From contig NZ_FTNC01000029.1 in the NCBI RefSeq assembly GCF_900156285.1, positions 1 through 32,487 of the forward strand: 32,487 nucleotides of DNA. Direction: 5' to 3'. Origin of the DNA: Halanaerobium kushneri (GTDB lineage: Bacteria; Bacillota; Halanaerobiia; Halanaerobiales; Halanaerobiaceae). The notes under the pieces were generated by a model. It saw nothing but the letters and a program-made list of their open reading frames with translations, did not search any database and had not been told where the DNA came from. A program made the translations under genes and the position numbers. Below are positions 16,463 through 24,778 of the stretch, in pieces (position 1 is the first letter of the stretch; each line of letters opens with the position of its first letter).

Positions 16463-17014
16463 ATGAACAAAACCAAACTCTCAAAAACTATCTCTTATAT
16501 TCTGCGCCATCATCCGGAAGATTTTGACTTAAAACTGGCAGCAGATGCTTCTGTTAAAACAGATGAACTTCTGCAGGCATTGAGTAAGAAGTATAAAAAT
16601 ATAACAAAGAATGACTTAATAAAGCTGGTCCAGAATGATTCCAAGGAGCGTTTCAGATTTTTAGATGGCAGGAAAAGAATCAGAGCAAGCTATGGCCACA
16701 GCATTGATGGAGTTAATCCAGATTACAGAGCCGTTAAGCCACCTAAAATTCTCTATCATGGTACCAGACCTGAGGTTAAAGATATAATTCTTGCTTCTGG
16801 TCTCAAACCGATGAAAAGAAATTATGTCCACTTAAGTGTTGAGATACAAGAAGCTGAGAAGGTGGCTCTGAGAAGAACCAGTAAACCGGTAATTTTTAAG
16901 ATTAAAGCTCTTAAAGCTCATCAGGAAGGACAGAACTTTTATAAAACAGCAGCAAATATCTATCTAACTGATAAGATTTCTGCTAAATATTTATCTTTAC
17001 TGAAAAAGGATTAG
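16463..17014 (+). CDS. kptA: RNA 2'-phosphotransferase, Tpt1/KptA family
   Basis: A 183-residue enzyme that transfers an internal RNA 2'-phosphate to NAD+, giving ADP-ribose 1'',2''-cyclic phosphate. Typical family length. Motifs: SYILRHHP with R15 at the N-terminus, then a winged-helix-like lobe to about residue 75, IRASYGHS (H79), ILYHGT (residues 97-101) and the arginine pair R137/R138 in VALRRTSKP, matching the Arg-His-Arg-Arg active-site pattern. GGAGG lies eight bases before the ATG. In bacteria, which lack the fungal-type tRNA splicing that makes this phosphate, its natural substrate is unclear; repair or ADP-ribosylation of nucleic acid ends has been proposed for the family. Monocistronic. 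Confidence 0.93.
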   Translation: MNKTKLSKTISYILRHHPEDFDLKLAADASVKTDELLQALSKKYKNITKNDLIKLVQNDSKERFRFLDGRKRIRASYGHSIDGVNPDYRAVKPPKILYHGTRPEVKDIILASGLKPMKRNYVHLSVEIQEAEKVALRRTSKPVIFKIKALKAHQEGQNFYKTAANIYLTDKISAKYLSLLKKD

Positions 17015-17150
17015 ATTCATTCCCCTTATTGTAATTTAAATTGACAAGATTATAGATTTAGCAGGATCAAGATAAAGGAATTCTATTATAGATGATGAAT
17101 TATAATAGTATTGGAATAATCTTTTTGTACAGCAAGAGGGGGGAAGTAAA

Positions 17151-17531
17151 ATGAAAAAAATACTGGTCGGTGTGGATGGAACGGAAAAGTCAAAAAAAAC
17201 ATCTCATATTGCCGCAGACTTGATTAATCCTGAATCAGAAGTTACTTTAATAACAGTAATTACTGAAGCTGTAAAAGAAGAGAATATTAAAGAACGAATA
17301 AAAAAAGTAATGGACAAAGAAGCAAATTTTTTTAAAAAAAGAGGCATAAAAGTAAAAAAGGAAATTCATTATGGACACCCTGCTGAAATAATCTGTAATT
17401 TTGCTGCTGAAAATAATTTTGACTTAATTATTCTGGCTGATAAAAAAGACGAAAAAAGAAGTTTTTTATTAGGTGGAACCAGTGATAAGGTAGTTAGACA
17501 TGCAAAACAGGCAGTAATGGTAGTTAAATAG
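17151..17531 (+). CDS. Universal stress protein (UspA family)
   Basis: A 126-residue single-domain Usp fold. MKKILVGVDGTEKS begins strand 1, EIHYGHPAEII and FDLIILADK follow, and the end KVVRHAKQAVMVVK is the family's last strand. The usual ATP-binding run G-x2-G-x9-G-S/T is only partly kept: ADKKDEKRSFLLGGTSDKV retains the final GGT but has D/K in place of the first glycines. Nucleotide binding may therefore be weak. Purine-rich GAGGGGGGAAG precedes the ATG, and a terminator follows. Confidence 0.9.
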   Translation: MKKILVGVDGTEKSKKTSHIAADLINPESEVTLITVITEAVKEENIKERIKKVMDKEANFFKKRGIKVKKEIHYGHPAEIICNFAAENNFDLIILADKKDEKRSFLLGGTSDKVVRHAKQAVMVVK

Positions 17532-17581
17532 CTTTTCTAATAAAATATATTTTTAGGAAATTAAACTTTAATAGACTAAAG

Positions 17582-17624
17582 CACCCTCTAAGTCTTGATT
17601 GATTTTAGAGGGTGTTAATTTTAT
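17582..17624 (+). terminator. Terminator after the Usp gene
   Basis: Perfect 9-bp stem CACCCTCTA/TAGAGGGTG region (17582-17590 with 17606-17614) followed by TTAATTTTATTTT. Confidence 0.75.
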
Positions 17625-17718
17625 TTTAAAGATTGCTAAAGAAGATAGAATTGCATTTGCAGAATAGAAGTCATATAAAAAATTATTAATATTAATCTTT
17701 TAAAAAGGAGAAATTAAT

Positions 17719-18471
17719 ATGACAGAACTTGAATTATTGCTTGATTTTCATATAGAGGGTAAAAGACAGGGGCCAGGCAATACTGAGGATACAATAAAAG
17801 CACTGAGCTTTATGGAGCTAAATGAAGATGAAAATTTAAAAGTTGCAGACATTGGCTGTGGTACAGGTGCCCAGACAATTACTCTGGCTAAAAATATTAA
17901 AGGAGAGATAACAGCTGTTGATTTATTTACTGAATTTTTAAATGAATTAAATTCAAGGGCAGAAGAACTGGGCTTAGCTCATAAAATCAATACTTTAAAA
18001 AAATCAATGGATGATCTGCCCTTTGGCCGTGAAGAATTTGATATTATCTGGTCTGAAGGAGCAGTTTACATTATGGGATTTGAAGCAGGCATCAAGTATT
18101 GGAAAGAGTTTTTAAAAACAGGCGGTTATCTGGCAGTAAGTGAGATAACCTGGCTCACCAATTCCAGACCGGTTGCAATAGAAGAACACTGGAATAGTGA
18201 ATATCCCGAAATTGATACAGCTTCAAGCAAAATTAAAATCTTAGAAAAAAATGGTTTCTCACCAGTTGGATATTTCTGTTTGCCAGAATCAAGCTGGATT
18301 GATAGTTATTACAAACCAATGGAAGAACGTTTTGACAATTTTCTTAAAAAACATAATTACTCAGCAGCAGCCGGGCAATTGATAGAGAAAGAAAAAGAAG
18401 AAATAAGACTCTATAAAAAGTATAAAAATTATTTAAGTTATGGCTTTTATATTGCTAAAAAGATAAGATGA
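17719..18471 (+). CDS. Class I SAM-dependent methyltransferase
   Basis: A 250-residue methyltransferase. Motif I VADIGCGTGAQT lies at about residues 42-53, the acidic ribose contact AVDLF follows, and FDIIWSEGAVY corresponds to motif IV. The C-terminal half carries substrate-recognition helices (YYKPMEERFDNFL). It resembles small-molecule/ubiE-like methyltransferases, but the substrate cannot be assigned. AAAAGGAG sits nine bases before the start. It is convergent with the NhaC gene. Confidence 0.88.
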   Translation: MTELELLLDFHIEGKRQGPGNTEDTIKALSFMELNEDENLKVADIGCGTGAQTITLAKNIKGEITAVDLFTEFLNELNSRAEELGLAHKINTLKKSMDDLPFGREEFDIIWSEGAVYIMGFEAGIKYWKEFLKTGGYLAVSEITWLTNSRPVAIEEHWNSEYPEIDTASSKIKILEKNGFSPVGYFCLPESSWIDSYYKPMEERFDNFLKKHNYSAAAGQLIEKEKEEIRLYKKYKNYLSYGFYIAKKIR

Positions 18472-18535
18472 TTTTATACTTTGTTAACTCCACAGGATAT
18501 TAAACTTTTTTTGATAATCTCTTTTATTTTAATTG

Positions 18536-19897
18536 CTAATGTTGGACTAAAAATTTTTCCTCAACATAGCTAACTAATAGATTAGAAAAGGGCATCAGGA
18601 GTGGAAAGAATGCATAGGGAAAATATTCTACTGTTGTCACTCCTAAAACTGCTGTCATCATTAAGGCGTTAACATTCCAGGGGATTAAGGGTGAAAATAT
18701 GAGGCCGGAATCTCCCAGTGCTCTGGCCAGTTCTTTTCTTTTAACCTTCATTTGGTCGTAATTTTTTCCCAGCATTTTAGCCGGCAGAAATACTCCCAGA
18801 AACTGATTGCAGCCCAGAGCAGCAGAAATTATACCTGCAAAGATCGTTACAGTAATCAGATGCATTTTTTTCTTAATTAGATGAATAAATGGTTTTAAGA
18901 GACTGTTTAAAACTCCCATTTGTTCCAGGAGTCCTCCTAAAAGAACAGCAAAAATAATTAGCGAAATTAGCTCCAGCATACTTGTTAAACCGCCGCGACT
19001 AAGTATATTATCTATGAAGACCACCCCAGTTTTATTTTTAAAACCTCTAAACATAATATTTAAAAGTTCTGACCAGCCTCTTTGTGTTAAAGATATTCCC
19101 ACTGCTAAAGAAAATAGAATGTTTAGTGCAAGATTAATAATTGTTGGTATTTTTAAGATGGCCAGAATAATGATTAAAATTGGAGGCAGTAAAAGCCAGT
19201 AGGAAATCTGAAAATTGCTGTTTAAAAGTTTAATCAGAGAATCTAAATTAACTGCAGCTGTCATGCTGGAAAAACTGTTTAATCCAATAAAGAGAAAAAT
19301 TAAAGCTGTAATTAGATAAGGTAAAATTGCAGTTTTGAGCATATGGTAAATCATATCCATTAGCCGGGCTTCTGAACTGTGAGCTGTGATAATAGCAATT
19401 GAAGAAACTGGTGACATTCTGTCTCCTACATAAGATCCAGAAATAATTGCTCCTGCAGCTAAGGCAGGGTTAAGCCCCATTGTCTGGGCCAGACTGATTA
19501 AGGCCAGTCCGATTGTACTTGCAGTTCCCACAGCGGTACCAACTGCCATTGAAACAAGAGAAGTTGAAATAAAAGAAAGGATAAAAAAGTATCTGGGGCT
19601 GATAGTCTGCAGCCCGAAGTAGATCATTGTCGGTACTGTGCCTACAGCAATCCAGAGTCCGATCATCATTCCCAGTAAAAATAAAATTAAAATTACATTA
19701 CCTATATTTTTAAAACTTGAAAAAAGCATTTCTTCAATTTCCTGCCACTTATAGCCCCAGTATAAGGCTAAAGCTATAATAATTATTATTTCAAAAAAGA
19801 GAGCAATCTGAATCGGTGCCTCCCAGAATAGAACAGAAAATAAGATCAATAAAACCATTGTAATCACAGGTATTACTGCCTGTTTAAAAGTTAACAT
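18536..19897 (-). CDS. nhaC: Na+/H+ antiporter, NhaC family
   Basis: A 453-residue polytopic membrane protein with about 11-12 hydrophobic helices. Family landmarks include the conserved SMAVGTAVGTASTIG (about residues 115-129), the AAGAIISGSYVGDRMSPVSS stretch (about 147-166) and a second-half GCNQFLGVF plus LGDSGLIFSPLIPWN. NhaC proteins exchange cytoplasmic Na+ for H+; related carriers exchange malate/lactate or amino acids, so substrate is not certain. Sodium extrusion would suit a halophilic or alkaliphilic host. It has its own promoter. Confidence 0.88.
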   Translation of the reverse strand: MLTFKQAVIPVITMVLLILFSVLFWEAPIQIALFFEIIIIIALALYWGYKWQEIEEMLFSSFKNIGNVILILFLLGMMIGLWIAVGTVPTMIYFGLQTISPRYFFILSFISTSLVSMAVGTAVGTASTIGLALISLAQTMGLNPALAAGAIISGSYVGDRMSPVSSIAIITAHSSEARLMDMIYHMLKTAILPYLITALIFLFIGLNSFSSMTAAVNLDSLIKLLNSNFQISYWLLLPPILIIILAILKIPTIINLALNILFSLAVGISLTQRGWSELLNIMFRGFKNKTGVVFIDNILSRGGLTSMLELISLIIFAVLLGGLLEQMGVLNSLLKPFIHLIKKKMHLITVTIFAGIISAALGCNQFLGVFLPAKMLGKNYDQMKVKRKELARALGDSGLIFSPLIPWNVNALMMTAVLGVTTVEYFPYAFFPLLMPFSNLLVSYVEEKFLVQH

Positions 19898-19939
19898 TCC
19901 AATTCCCCCAGAGTTTTCTATTTATTATTTACCAATCCT

Positions 19940-19969
19940 ACTATATAATTAATTTTGAACATATGTCAA
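19940..19969 (-). promoter_or_regulatory. Sigma-A promoter of the NhaC gene
   Basis: On the minus strand, a consensus TTGACA (19969-19964), an 18-base spacer and TATAGT (19945-19940), about 43 bases before the start codon. Confidence 0.65.
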
Positions 19970-20034
19970 CACTTTGCCGGAAAAAGTTTTAATTATTTTT
20001 TGATTTGATATAATAGAAACCAGGAAGTGATAGA

Positions 20035-20240
20035 ATGCTCAAAAATCTGCCTGTTTTACCAAATCAGCTTTTCAACCAGATTAAAACTATGGAACTGGAT
20101 AATGTCTTTCCAATATTCAGTGTAGGCAGCATTGTTTTAATCACAGCCGCTGGTTATCTCTTTTTCCGAGAAAAATTAAGAACAAAAGAATGGGCTTCAT
20201 TCTGATGACAGTAATAACACTAATTTTAATCAATATTTAG
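20035..20240 (+). pseudogene. EamA/DMT-family transporter C-terminal remnant
   Basis: A frame from ATG 20035 gives 56 residues including VFPIFSVGSIVLITAAGYLF, FREKLRTKEW, the last-helix pattern of EamA/drug-metabolite transporters. It stops at 20203. The last helix continues in another frame as GFILMTVITLILINI to 20240, so a frameshift lies near 20194. The first several helices of the family are missing. It fills much of the 390-base gap between nhaC and the next gene. Confidence 0.6.
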
Positions 20241-20287
20241 AGCTGATTGAAATATAAAAAGATAATATTTAAATTAAAGGAGTTAAT

Positions 20288-20776
20288 ATGGAGAAATTTA
20301 AAAAGCGAAAATTCAACAGTTTCGGAGAATTTATTAAAGAATTAAAATTTATTATCAAAAATAGAGATCAGATAAAGAAATTAGATTCAGGAGAACTGCT
20401 TGATGCAGAATTCAGGCAGAGGCTGATGATGGCTGTAACGGAGGTCAACGGCTGCCGCTACTGTTCCTACTATCATTCAAAACTGGCTCTTAAGGCAGGT
20501 ATCAGTCAGGCTGAACTTAATTCTCTTTTAGCAGGTGAATTAGAAGACTGTCCGAAAGAAGAAACTTTGGCTCTATTTTACGCTCAGCACTGGACAGAAA
20601 AGAAAGGGCAGCCCGAAGAGGAAATGATGGATAAGGTTAAGGCTGAATATGGAAGAGAAAAATTTGAAACTATTAACTTAGCAGTCAGAATGATTAATTT
20701 CGGCAACCTGTCGGGGAATAGTTTTGATTATTTTCTTTATAAATTAAGCTTTGGTCTGCTGGCACAGAGCAGCTGA
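20288..20776 (+). CDS. Carboxymuconolactone decarboxylase (AhpD-like) family protein
   Basis: A 162-residue helical protein of the CMD/AhpD family. The signature CRYCSYYH (C56, C59, H63) is the redox CxxC plus histidine relay of AhpD-like peroxidase-reducing proteins; gamma-carboxymuconolactone decarboxylases lack this pair. That favours a thiol-disulfide role, perhaps peroxide detoxification in an anaerobe. It is cytosolic. AAAGGAG precedes the start by seven bases. It lies 58 bases before an MFS carrier and may be co-transcribed. Confidence 0.88.
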   Translation: MEKFKKRKFNSFGEFIKELKFIIKNRDQIKKLDSGELLDAEFRQRLMMAVTEVNGCRYCSYYHSKLALKAGISQAELNSLLAGELEDCPKEETLALFYAQHWTEKKGQPEEEMMDKVKAEYGREKFETINLAVRMINFGNLSGNSFDYFLYKLSFGLLAQSS

Positions 20777-20813
20777 TACTGCTGTTGCTGTCTGTGCAAA
20801 TTATTAAAATAAT

Positions 20814-20833
20814 ATTATTCCCGGAGGAATAAT
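20814..20833 (+). promoter_or_regulatory. Hairpin masking the ribosome site of the MFS gene
   Basis: A perfect 8-bp stem ATTATTCC/GGAATAAT (20814-20821 with 20826-20833, tetraloop CGGA) contains most of the Shine-Dalgarno GGAGGAA and ends two bases before the ATG. Folded RNA would block ribosome loading, suggesting translational control or coupling to the gene upstream. A further hairpin (20762-20797, GCACAG/CTGTGC) precedes it. Confidence 0.5.
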
Positions 20834-20834
20834 T

Positions 20835-22079
20835 ATGGATATTAAAAAAGATAAAAATATCAAAAAATTTGGATTTTATGGTCTGCTGAAAAACCTTAAA
20901 TTCTTTGAGCCATTTCTTTATATATTTTTTCTCAGCCTTGGTTTTTCCTATTTTCAGATTGGAACCCTCATTTCAATCAGAGAAATTACTAAAAATATAC
21001 TGGAAGTACCATCAGGTATTTTTGCTGATCAGTACGGCCGTAAAAAAAGCCTGCAGATCTGTTTTATTTTCTATATCTTTTCCTTTATTTTATTTTACCT
21101 GGCTTTAAATTATTTGGTTATGATTCTGGCAGTGATTTTTTTTGGTATAGCTGAGGCATTTAGAAGTGGAACCCACAAAGCTATTATTTTTTTATATCTT
21201 GATCGCAAAGGGCTTGCCGATAAAAAGTCGGAAGTTTATGGAAGAACTAAATCCTATTCACTGATAGGTTCAGCCATTTCAGCTTTAATTGGAGCTTTTA
21301 TAGTTTTTGTAGAATCAAACTACAGATTGATTTTTTTATTTTCTATTATCCCCTATATTCTGGACTTTATTTTAATTTCTACTTATCCGGCTTACCTGGA
21401 TGGAAAAACAAATGGAAATTTAGATTTAAAGAAATTTTTTCTGGCTGGAATCGACAGTCTAAAGAGACTGTTATTTAATTTACAGGATTTGCGGAAAGGA
21501 ATTATAAATTCAGGTATTTATGATGGATTTTTTAAGGTTCTAAAAGATTATCTGCAGCCGATTTTAAAAATAGAATTGATTGCACTGCCTTTAATGCTGA
21601 ATTACGGTGAAGAAAAAAGACTTTCAGTTCTGCTTGGCCTGTCCTATGCAGTGATTTATCTACTCAGTTCCGCTGCCAGCCGCAGCGCCTTTAAGCTGAA
21701 AAGAATTTTTGTAGATACAGGTAAAGCTCTAAATATTGTCTATATTTTAACAGTAATTATAATGGCTCTGATCGGCTTAATTATAAACAGCGGTTTTACT
21801 TATTTTATAATTCTTTTGTTTATCTTATTCTATGTTCTTAGAAGTATGAGAAGACCGGTGATGCTCGATTATATTGCCAATATCATAGCTGAAAAGGAAA
21901 GAGCAACTATGTTATCTATCGAATCGCAATTTAGAACTGTTTTCATTGTGGTTTCAGCTCCAATTATTGGTTTTATTGCTGACCGATGGGGTTTAAATAT
22001 AATGTTTCTGACAGCTGCTTTAGTAATGCTTTTATTAAAAACTTTGATCAAATTATCAATCCAAAAAAATAGCAAATAG
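20835..22079 (+). CDS. MFS transporter
   Basis: A 414-residue major facilitator superfamily carrier with about 12 hydrophobic helices and a central cytoplasmic loop (about residues 195-235). Motif A between helices 2 and 3 is recognisable as GIFADQYGRKKS (about residues 62-73), and a second-half copy reads GFIADRWGL. Proteins of this kind export drugs or small metabolites; the substrate is unknown. The start at ATG 20835 follows GGAGGAA, which lies in a hairpin. Confidence 0.88.
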   Translation: MDIKKDKNIKKFGFYGLLKNLKFFEPFLYIFFLSLGFSYFQIGTLISIREITKNILEVPSGIFADQYGRKKSLQICFIFYIFSFILFYLALNYLVMILAVIFFGIAEAFRSGTHKAIIFLYLDRKGLADKKSEVYGRTKSYSLIGSAISALIGAFIVFVESNYRLIFLFSIIPYILDFILISTYPAYLDGKTNGNLDLKKFFLAGIDSLKRLLFNLQDLRKGIINSGIYDGFFKVLKDYLQPILKIELIALPLMLNYGEEKRLSVLLGLSYAVIYLLSSAASRSAFKLKRIFVDTGKALNIVYILTVIIMALIGLIINSGFTYFIILLFILFYVLRSMRRPVMLDYIANIIAEKERATMLSIESQFRTVFIVVSAPIIGFIADRWGLNIMFLTAALVMLLLKTLIKLSIQKNSK

Positions 22080-22225
22080 AAATTATTTTGTTAACTGAGC
22101 TGATATGATATACTAAAATTAGCACAAAGTTTAAAATGAAGCAGTTGGCTGATTATTTGGAAAGCCAGAGTCTGGAGTAGGCTTATCTTTTAAGTTTAAT
22201 TATAAAAACAGGAGGGAGCGGGATA

Positions 22226-22525
22226 ATGTTAAAATCAATATTTAATGCTTTTGTTTCAAATAAAGCAGGTAAACTATATTTAACATCGATACTTATTTTG
22301 ATTATTTCTAACATAATACTTAGTAGTAATAGTAATTTATATTTCATCGGTACAGCTGCTGTTATTTTTTATGTCATTGCACTGGTTTATTACTCAAGAC
22401 ATATGGAAATAAATATCTGGGTTAATATTCTCTTAGTTGCTTTAACTTTAGTACCTTTTGGGATCTGGATGACTTTAATATATTTTGCCCGCAAAAATTA
22501 TTATCTAAATCAGCCAGAGGATTGA
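22226..22525 (+). CDS. Small integral membrane protein
   Basis: A 99-residue protein with three likely transmembrane helices (about residues 17-33, 37-56 and 64-88) and a short polar tail. AGGAGGGAG lies about 9 bases before the ATG. The next gene starts four bases after its stop, so the pair are translationally coupled. No family recognised. Confidence 0.65.
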   Translation: MLKSIFNAFVSNKAGKLYLTSILILIISNIILSSNSNLYFIGTAAVIFYVIALVYYSRHMEINIWVNILLVALTLVPFGIWMTLIYFARKNYYLNQPED

Positions 22526-22529
22526 TATC

Positions 22530-22766
22530 ATGCTGACAATTAAATGTGCAAAATGCAAAAGTAAATTATTTAAATACAAAAAAATTGGCCAGGGCAGAGT
22601 TCTCCGCTGCTGGAAGAGCAAAATAACAAGGCTTTATGATGGAGAAGTTAAAGGTAAAAACTTTGTCTGTAAAAGTTGCGGTAATATTATAGCTGAAATC
22701 AAAGATGACCGCCTCGATATGAATAGTGATGCCTTTACTTACAGCGGAACAAAAATCAGAAAATAA
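22530..22766 (+). CDS. Small zinc-ribbon-like protein
   Basis: A 78-residue basic protein with CAKC at residues 6-9 and CKSC near 48-51, a widely spaced zinc ribbon, plus an isolated C27. It follows the small membrane protein by four bases. A role in metal or nucleic acid binding is plausible, but no specific function can be given. A strong terminator closes this two-gene unit. Confidence 0.65.
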   Translation: MLTIKCAKCKSKLFKYKKIGQGRVLRCWKSKITRLYDGEVKGKNFVCKSCGNIIAEIKDDRLDMNSDAFTYSGTKIRK

Positions 22767-22804
22767 TTTTGATCTTTAATTTTAAAAATAATTGTTATAA
22801 AGAA

Positions 22805-22833
22805 AGCCGGGATTTCCCGGCTCTTTGATTTTT
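22805..22833 (+). terminator. Strong intrinsic terminator
   Basis: GC-rich stem AGCCGGG/CCCGGCT (22805-22811 with 22816-22822) followed by CTTTGATTTTT. Confidence 0.85.
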
Positions 22834-22892
22834 AAACAGGGAAAATAAAATTAATCAAGAATTATATATAATAGAAAAGGAGAATCTTTAAG

Positions 22893-23438
22893 TTGGATTA
22901 CCATCAAAAAATTTTAGAGGAAATTAGAAAATATAAGCCGAACAGTCAGGCTGAGAAAAAATATAAGCGTCAAATTATAAATTTTTTAGCTAATAATGAA
23001 GATGACTATTTGCGAACTAATTCTAAGGGGCATTTAACAGCTTCTGCCTGGATAGTCAATCATCAGGGTGATAAGATTCTACTTCACCATCATCAGGCAC
23101 TAGATAAATGGATTCAACTGGGTGGACATTTAGAAGAGGGAGAATTAATTGAAGAAGCTGCTTTAAGAGAAGCTGCAGAAGAATCCGGTTTAAATTCACT
23201 TTCAGTAGTTGAGCAGAAAATATTTGATCTTGATGTTCATAAAATTCCTGCAGTTAAAAAGCAGGCTGAGCATTTTCACTATGACTTAAGAGTTTTATTG
23301 CAAGCAGATGCTGGAGAAGAATTAGAAAAGAGCAGCGAATCTAAGAATTTAAAATGGATTGATCTCAATAGAGTAGATAACTATGTCGATGAAGAATCAG
23401 TATTAAGGATGCTCAGAAAAACTAAAATGAAAATTTGA
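22893..23438 (+). CDS. Nudix hydrolase
   Basis: A 181-residue Nudix hydrolase; the family cleaves nucleoside diphosphates linked to another moiety, using Mg2+. The Nudix box occupies residues 78-100 with the full G-x5-E-x7-RE-U-x-EE-x-G-U spacing (GGHLEEGE then LREAAEESGL). The N-terminal 45 residues are an extra helical region. The TTG at 22893 is the likely start: AAAGGAGA lies ten bases upstream, and no in-frame ATG appears before the domain. It is 16 bases from the TrmO-FmdE gene, so the two form an operon. Substrate unknown. Confidence 0.88.
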   Translation: MDYHQKILEEIRKYKPNSQAEKKYKRQIINFLANNEDDYLRTNSKGHLTASAWIVNHQGDKILLHHHQALDKWIQLGGHLEEGELIEEAALREAAEESGLNSLSVVEQKIFDLDVHKIPAVKKQAEHFHYDLRVLLQADAGEELEKSSESKNLKWIDLNRVDNYVDEESVLRMLRKTKMKI

Positions 23439-23454
23439 TATTAAGGAGACAAAA

Positions 23455-24537
23455 ATGAAAGTTAAAAAAATAGCAGAAGTTAGAAGTAAATATAAGGAAC
23501 CTGTTGGTCCGGATGAGATGAAAAAGAATAGAAGTATAATTGAGGTTGAGGAAGAATACCTGGATGGTCTTGACAAAATAGAAGATTATGAATACCTGCA
23601 GATCCTTTTCTATTTTCATAAATCGGAAGGATATGACCTAATCAGCAAAAGAAGAAAGGGGTCGGAAAGAGGTCTCTTTACCTCCAGAAGTCCCCGCAGA
23701 CCAACACCGATTGGGATTACAACTGTGGAATTATTGAAAAGAGAGGGTAATAAACTGCATGTCTATGGACTTGATGCGATAGATGGAACTCCAGTTATTG
23801 ATATTAAACCTTACGCCTCATTTATGGATCAGCCAACTCTATCTCTGCAGAAGAAGACACCGCGCTACAGGATTAATAAATTGATCAGATATCAGAATCT
23901 TCATGATTTACTGCTTAAGACGGGAGAACTGCACGGACATTACTGTCCCTTTCTTGCCCTGGGAGTGCTGGCTGCTGCAGATGCCTTAAAGAGACTTGCT
24001 GCAGAAAATGATGGAATGGAGGATTTACTGGCTGTAGTGGAATCTAACAGCTGTTTTAGTGACGGTATTCAATATGTCGCCGGCACTACCTTTGGCAATA
24101 ATTCACTCATCTATCGTGATTTTGGCAAGACAGCTGTCACCTTTGTCAAAAGAGAGAATTCATCAGAAGCTCTTAGATATTACCTCAAAGATCCAGATTT
24201 TATTGAACGGGAATATCCAGAAGCAGCTGAATTATTTAAAAAAGTTATTGCAGAAAGAAGAGGCAGCAAAAAAGAACAGCAGAAAATGAAGGAACTCTGG
24301 CAGGAGATAGCTTTTGAAATAATTGAAGCAGATCCTGATAAATACTTTAAAATTGAAGAAAATGCTGAAATCGAACTACCTGATTATGCCCCGATCTTTG
24401 CTGATGCTGAATGCAGTAAGTGTGGGGAGAGATTAATGGCTGCCAAAGCTGTTCAAAAAGATGATAAAGTTTTATGCAGGGACTGTGCTGAAAGCAGTTA
24501 TTATCAGCTTGACGGCAGCGGAATAGTTGAGAAATAA
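23455..24537 (+). CDS. TrmO-like methyltransferase fused to FmdE domain and zinc ribbon
   Basis: A 360-residue three-part fusion. Residues 1-145 match TrmO/TsaA (UPF0066), a SAM-dependent enzyme that N6-methylates t6A37 of tRNA-Thr in E. coli: GLFTSRSPRRPTPIG at 73-87 and GLDAIDGTPVIDIKPY at 105-120. Residues 150-300 match FmdE, the accessory subunit of archaeal formylmethanofuran dehydrogenase: H160GHYC164, SNSCFSDGIQYVAGTTFGN near 198-215 and C200. Residues 318-346 form a zinc ribbon (C320xxC323...C341xxC344). FmdE-like proteins in non-methanogens are linked to molybdenum or metal-cofactor chemistry; function here is unproven. GGAG precedes the ATG. It is followed 11 bases later by a Cys-rich miniprotein, which looks functionally tied. 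Confidence 0.9.
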   Translation: MKVKKIAEVRSKYKEPVGPDEMKKNRSIIEVEEEYLDGLDKIEDYEYLQILFYFHKSEGYDLISKRRKGSERGLFTSRSPRRPTPIGITTVELLKREGNKLHVYGLDAIDGTPVIDIKPYASFMDQPTLSLQKKTPRYRINKLIRYQNLHDLLLKTGELHGHYCPFLALGVLAAADALKRLAAENDGMEDLLAVVESNSCFSDGIQYVAGTTFGNNSLIYRDFGKTAVTFVKRENSSEALRYYLKDPDFIEREYPEAAELFKKVIAERRGSKKEQQKMKELWQEIAFEIIEADPDKYFKIEENAEIELPDYAPIFADAECSKCGERLMAAKAVQKDDKVLCRDCAESSYYQLDGSGIVEK

Positions 24538-24548
24538 GGAGGCTAATT

Positions 24549-24737
24549 ATGACCTGCAAATGGTATCCGGTCTGTCCGATGAAGAGATTTTATGAAGCTG
24601 GTAAAATAGATAAAAAGTGGGTTGAAAACTACTGTCATGGTGATAATAAAAGCTGTCAGCGCTATCAAATGGAAGAGCGCGGCGAATACCATCCTGATAA
24701 TATGCTGCCTGACGGCAGTATTGATCAGAGTTTATAA
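24549..24737 (+). CDS. Small four-cysteine conserved protein
   Basis: A 62-residue protein with C3-x5-C9 and C29-x6-C36, then RYQMEERGEYHPDNMLPDGS. The four cysteines suggest an iron-sulfur or zinc site. I recognise this as a small conserved family that databases sometimes mislabel as uracil-DNA glycosylase; it is far too short for that. It starts 11 bases after the TrmO-FmdE gene with AAGGAGG upstream, so it is likely co-translated with it and may be an electron-transfer or assembly partner. Confidence 0.75.
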   Translation: MTCKWYPVCPMKRFYEAGKIDKKWVENYCHGDNKSCQRYQMEERGEYHPDNMLPDGSIDQSL

Positions 24738-24778
24738 ATCTCAGTAATTAATAATAAATAAAAACAGGTGATAGTATT

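Noticed and set aside
17041-17069. TTGACA as a promoter for the Usp gene
   Set aside because: A perfect -35 box but no acceptable -10 at 16-18 bases.
24059-24289. Plus-strand frame within the TrmO-FmdE gene
   Set aside because: Overlaps the FmdE domain in another frame, with no ribosome site or motif.
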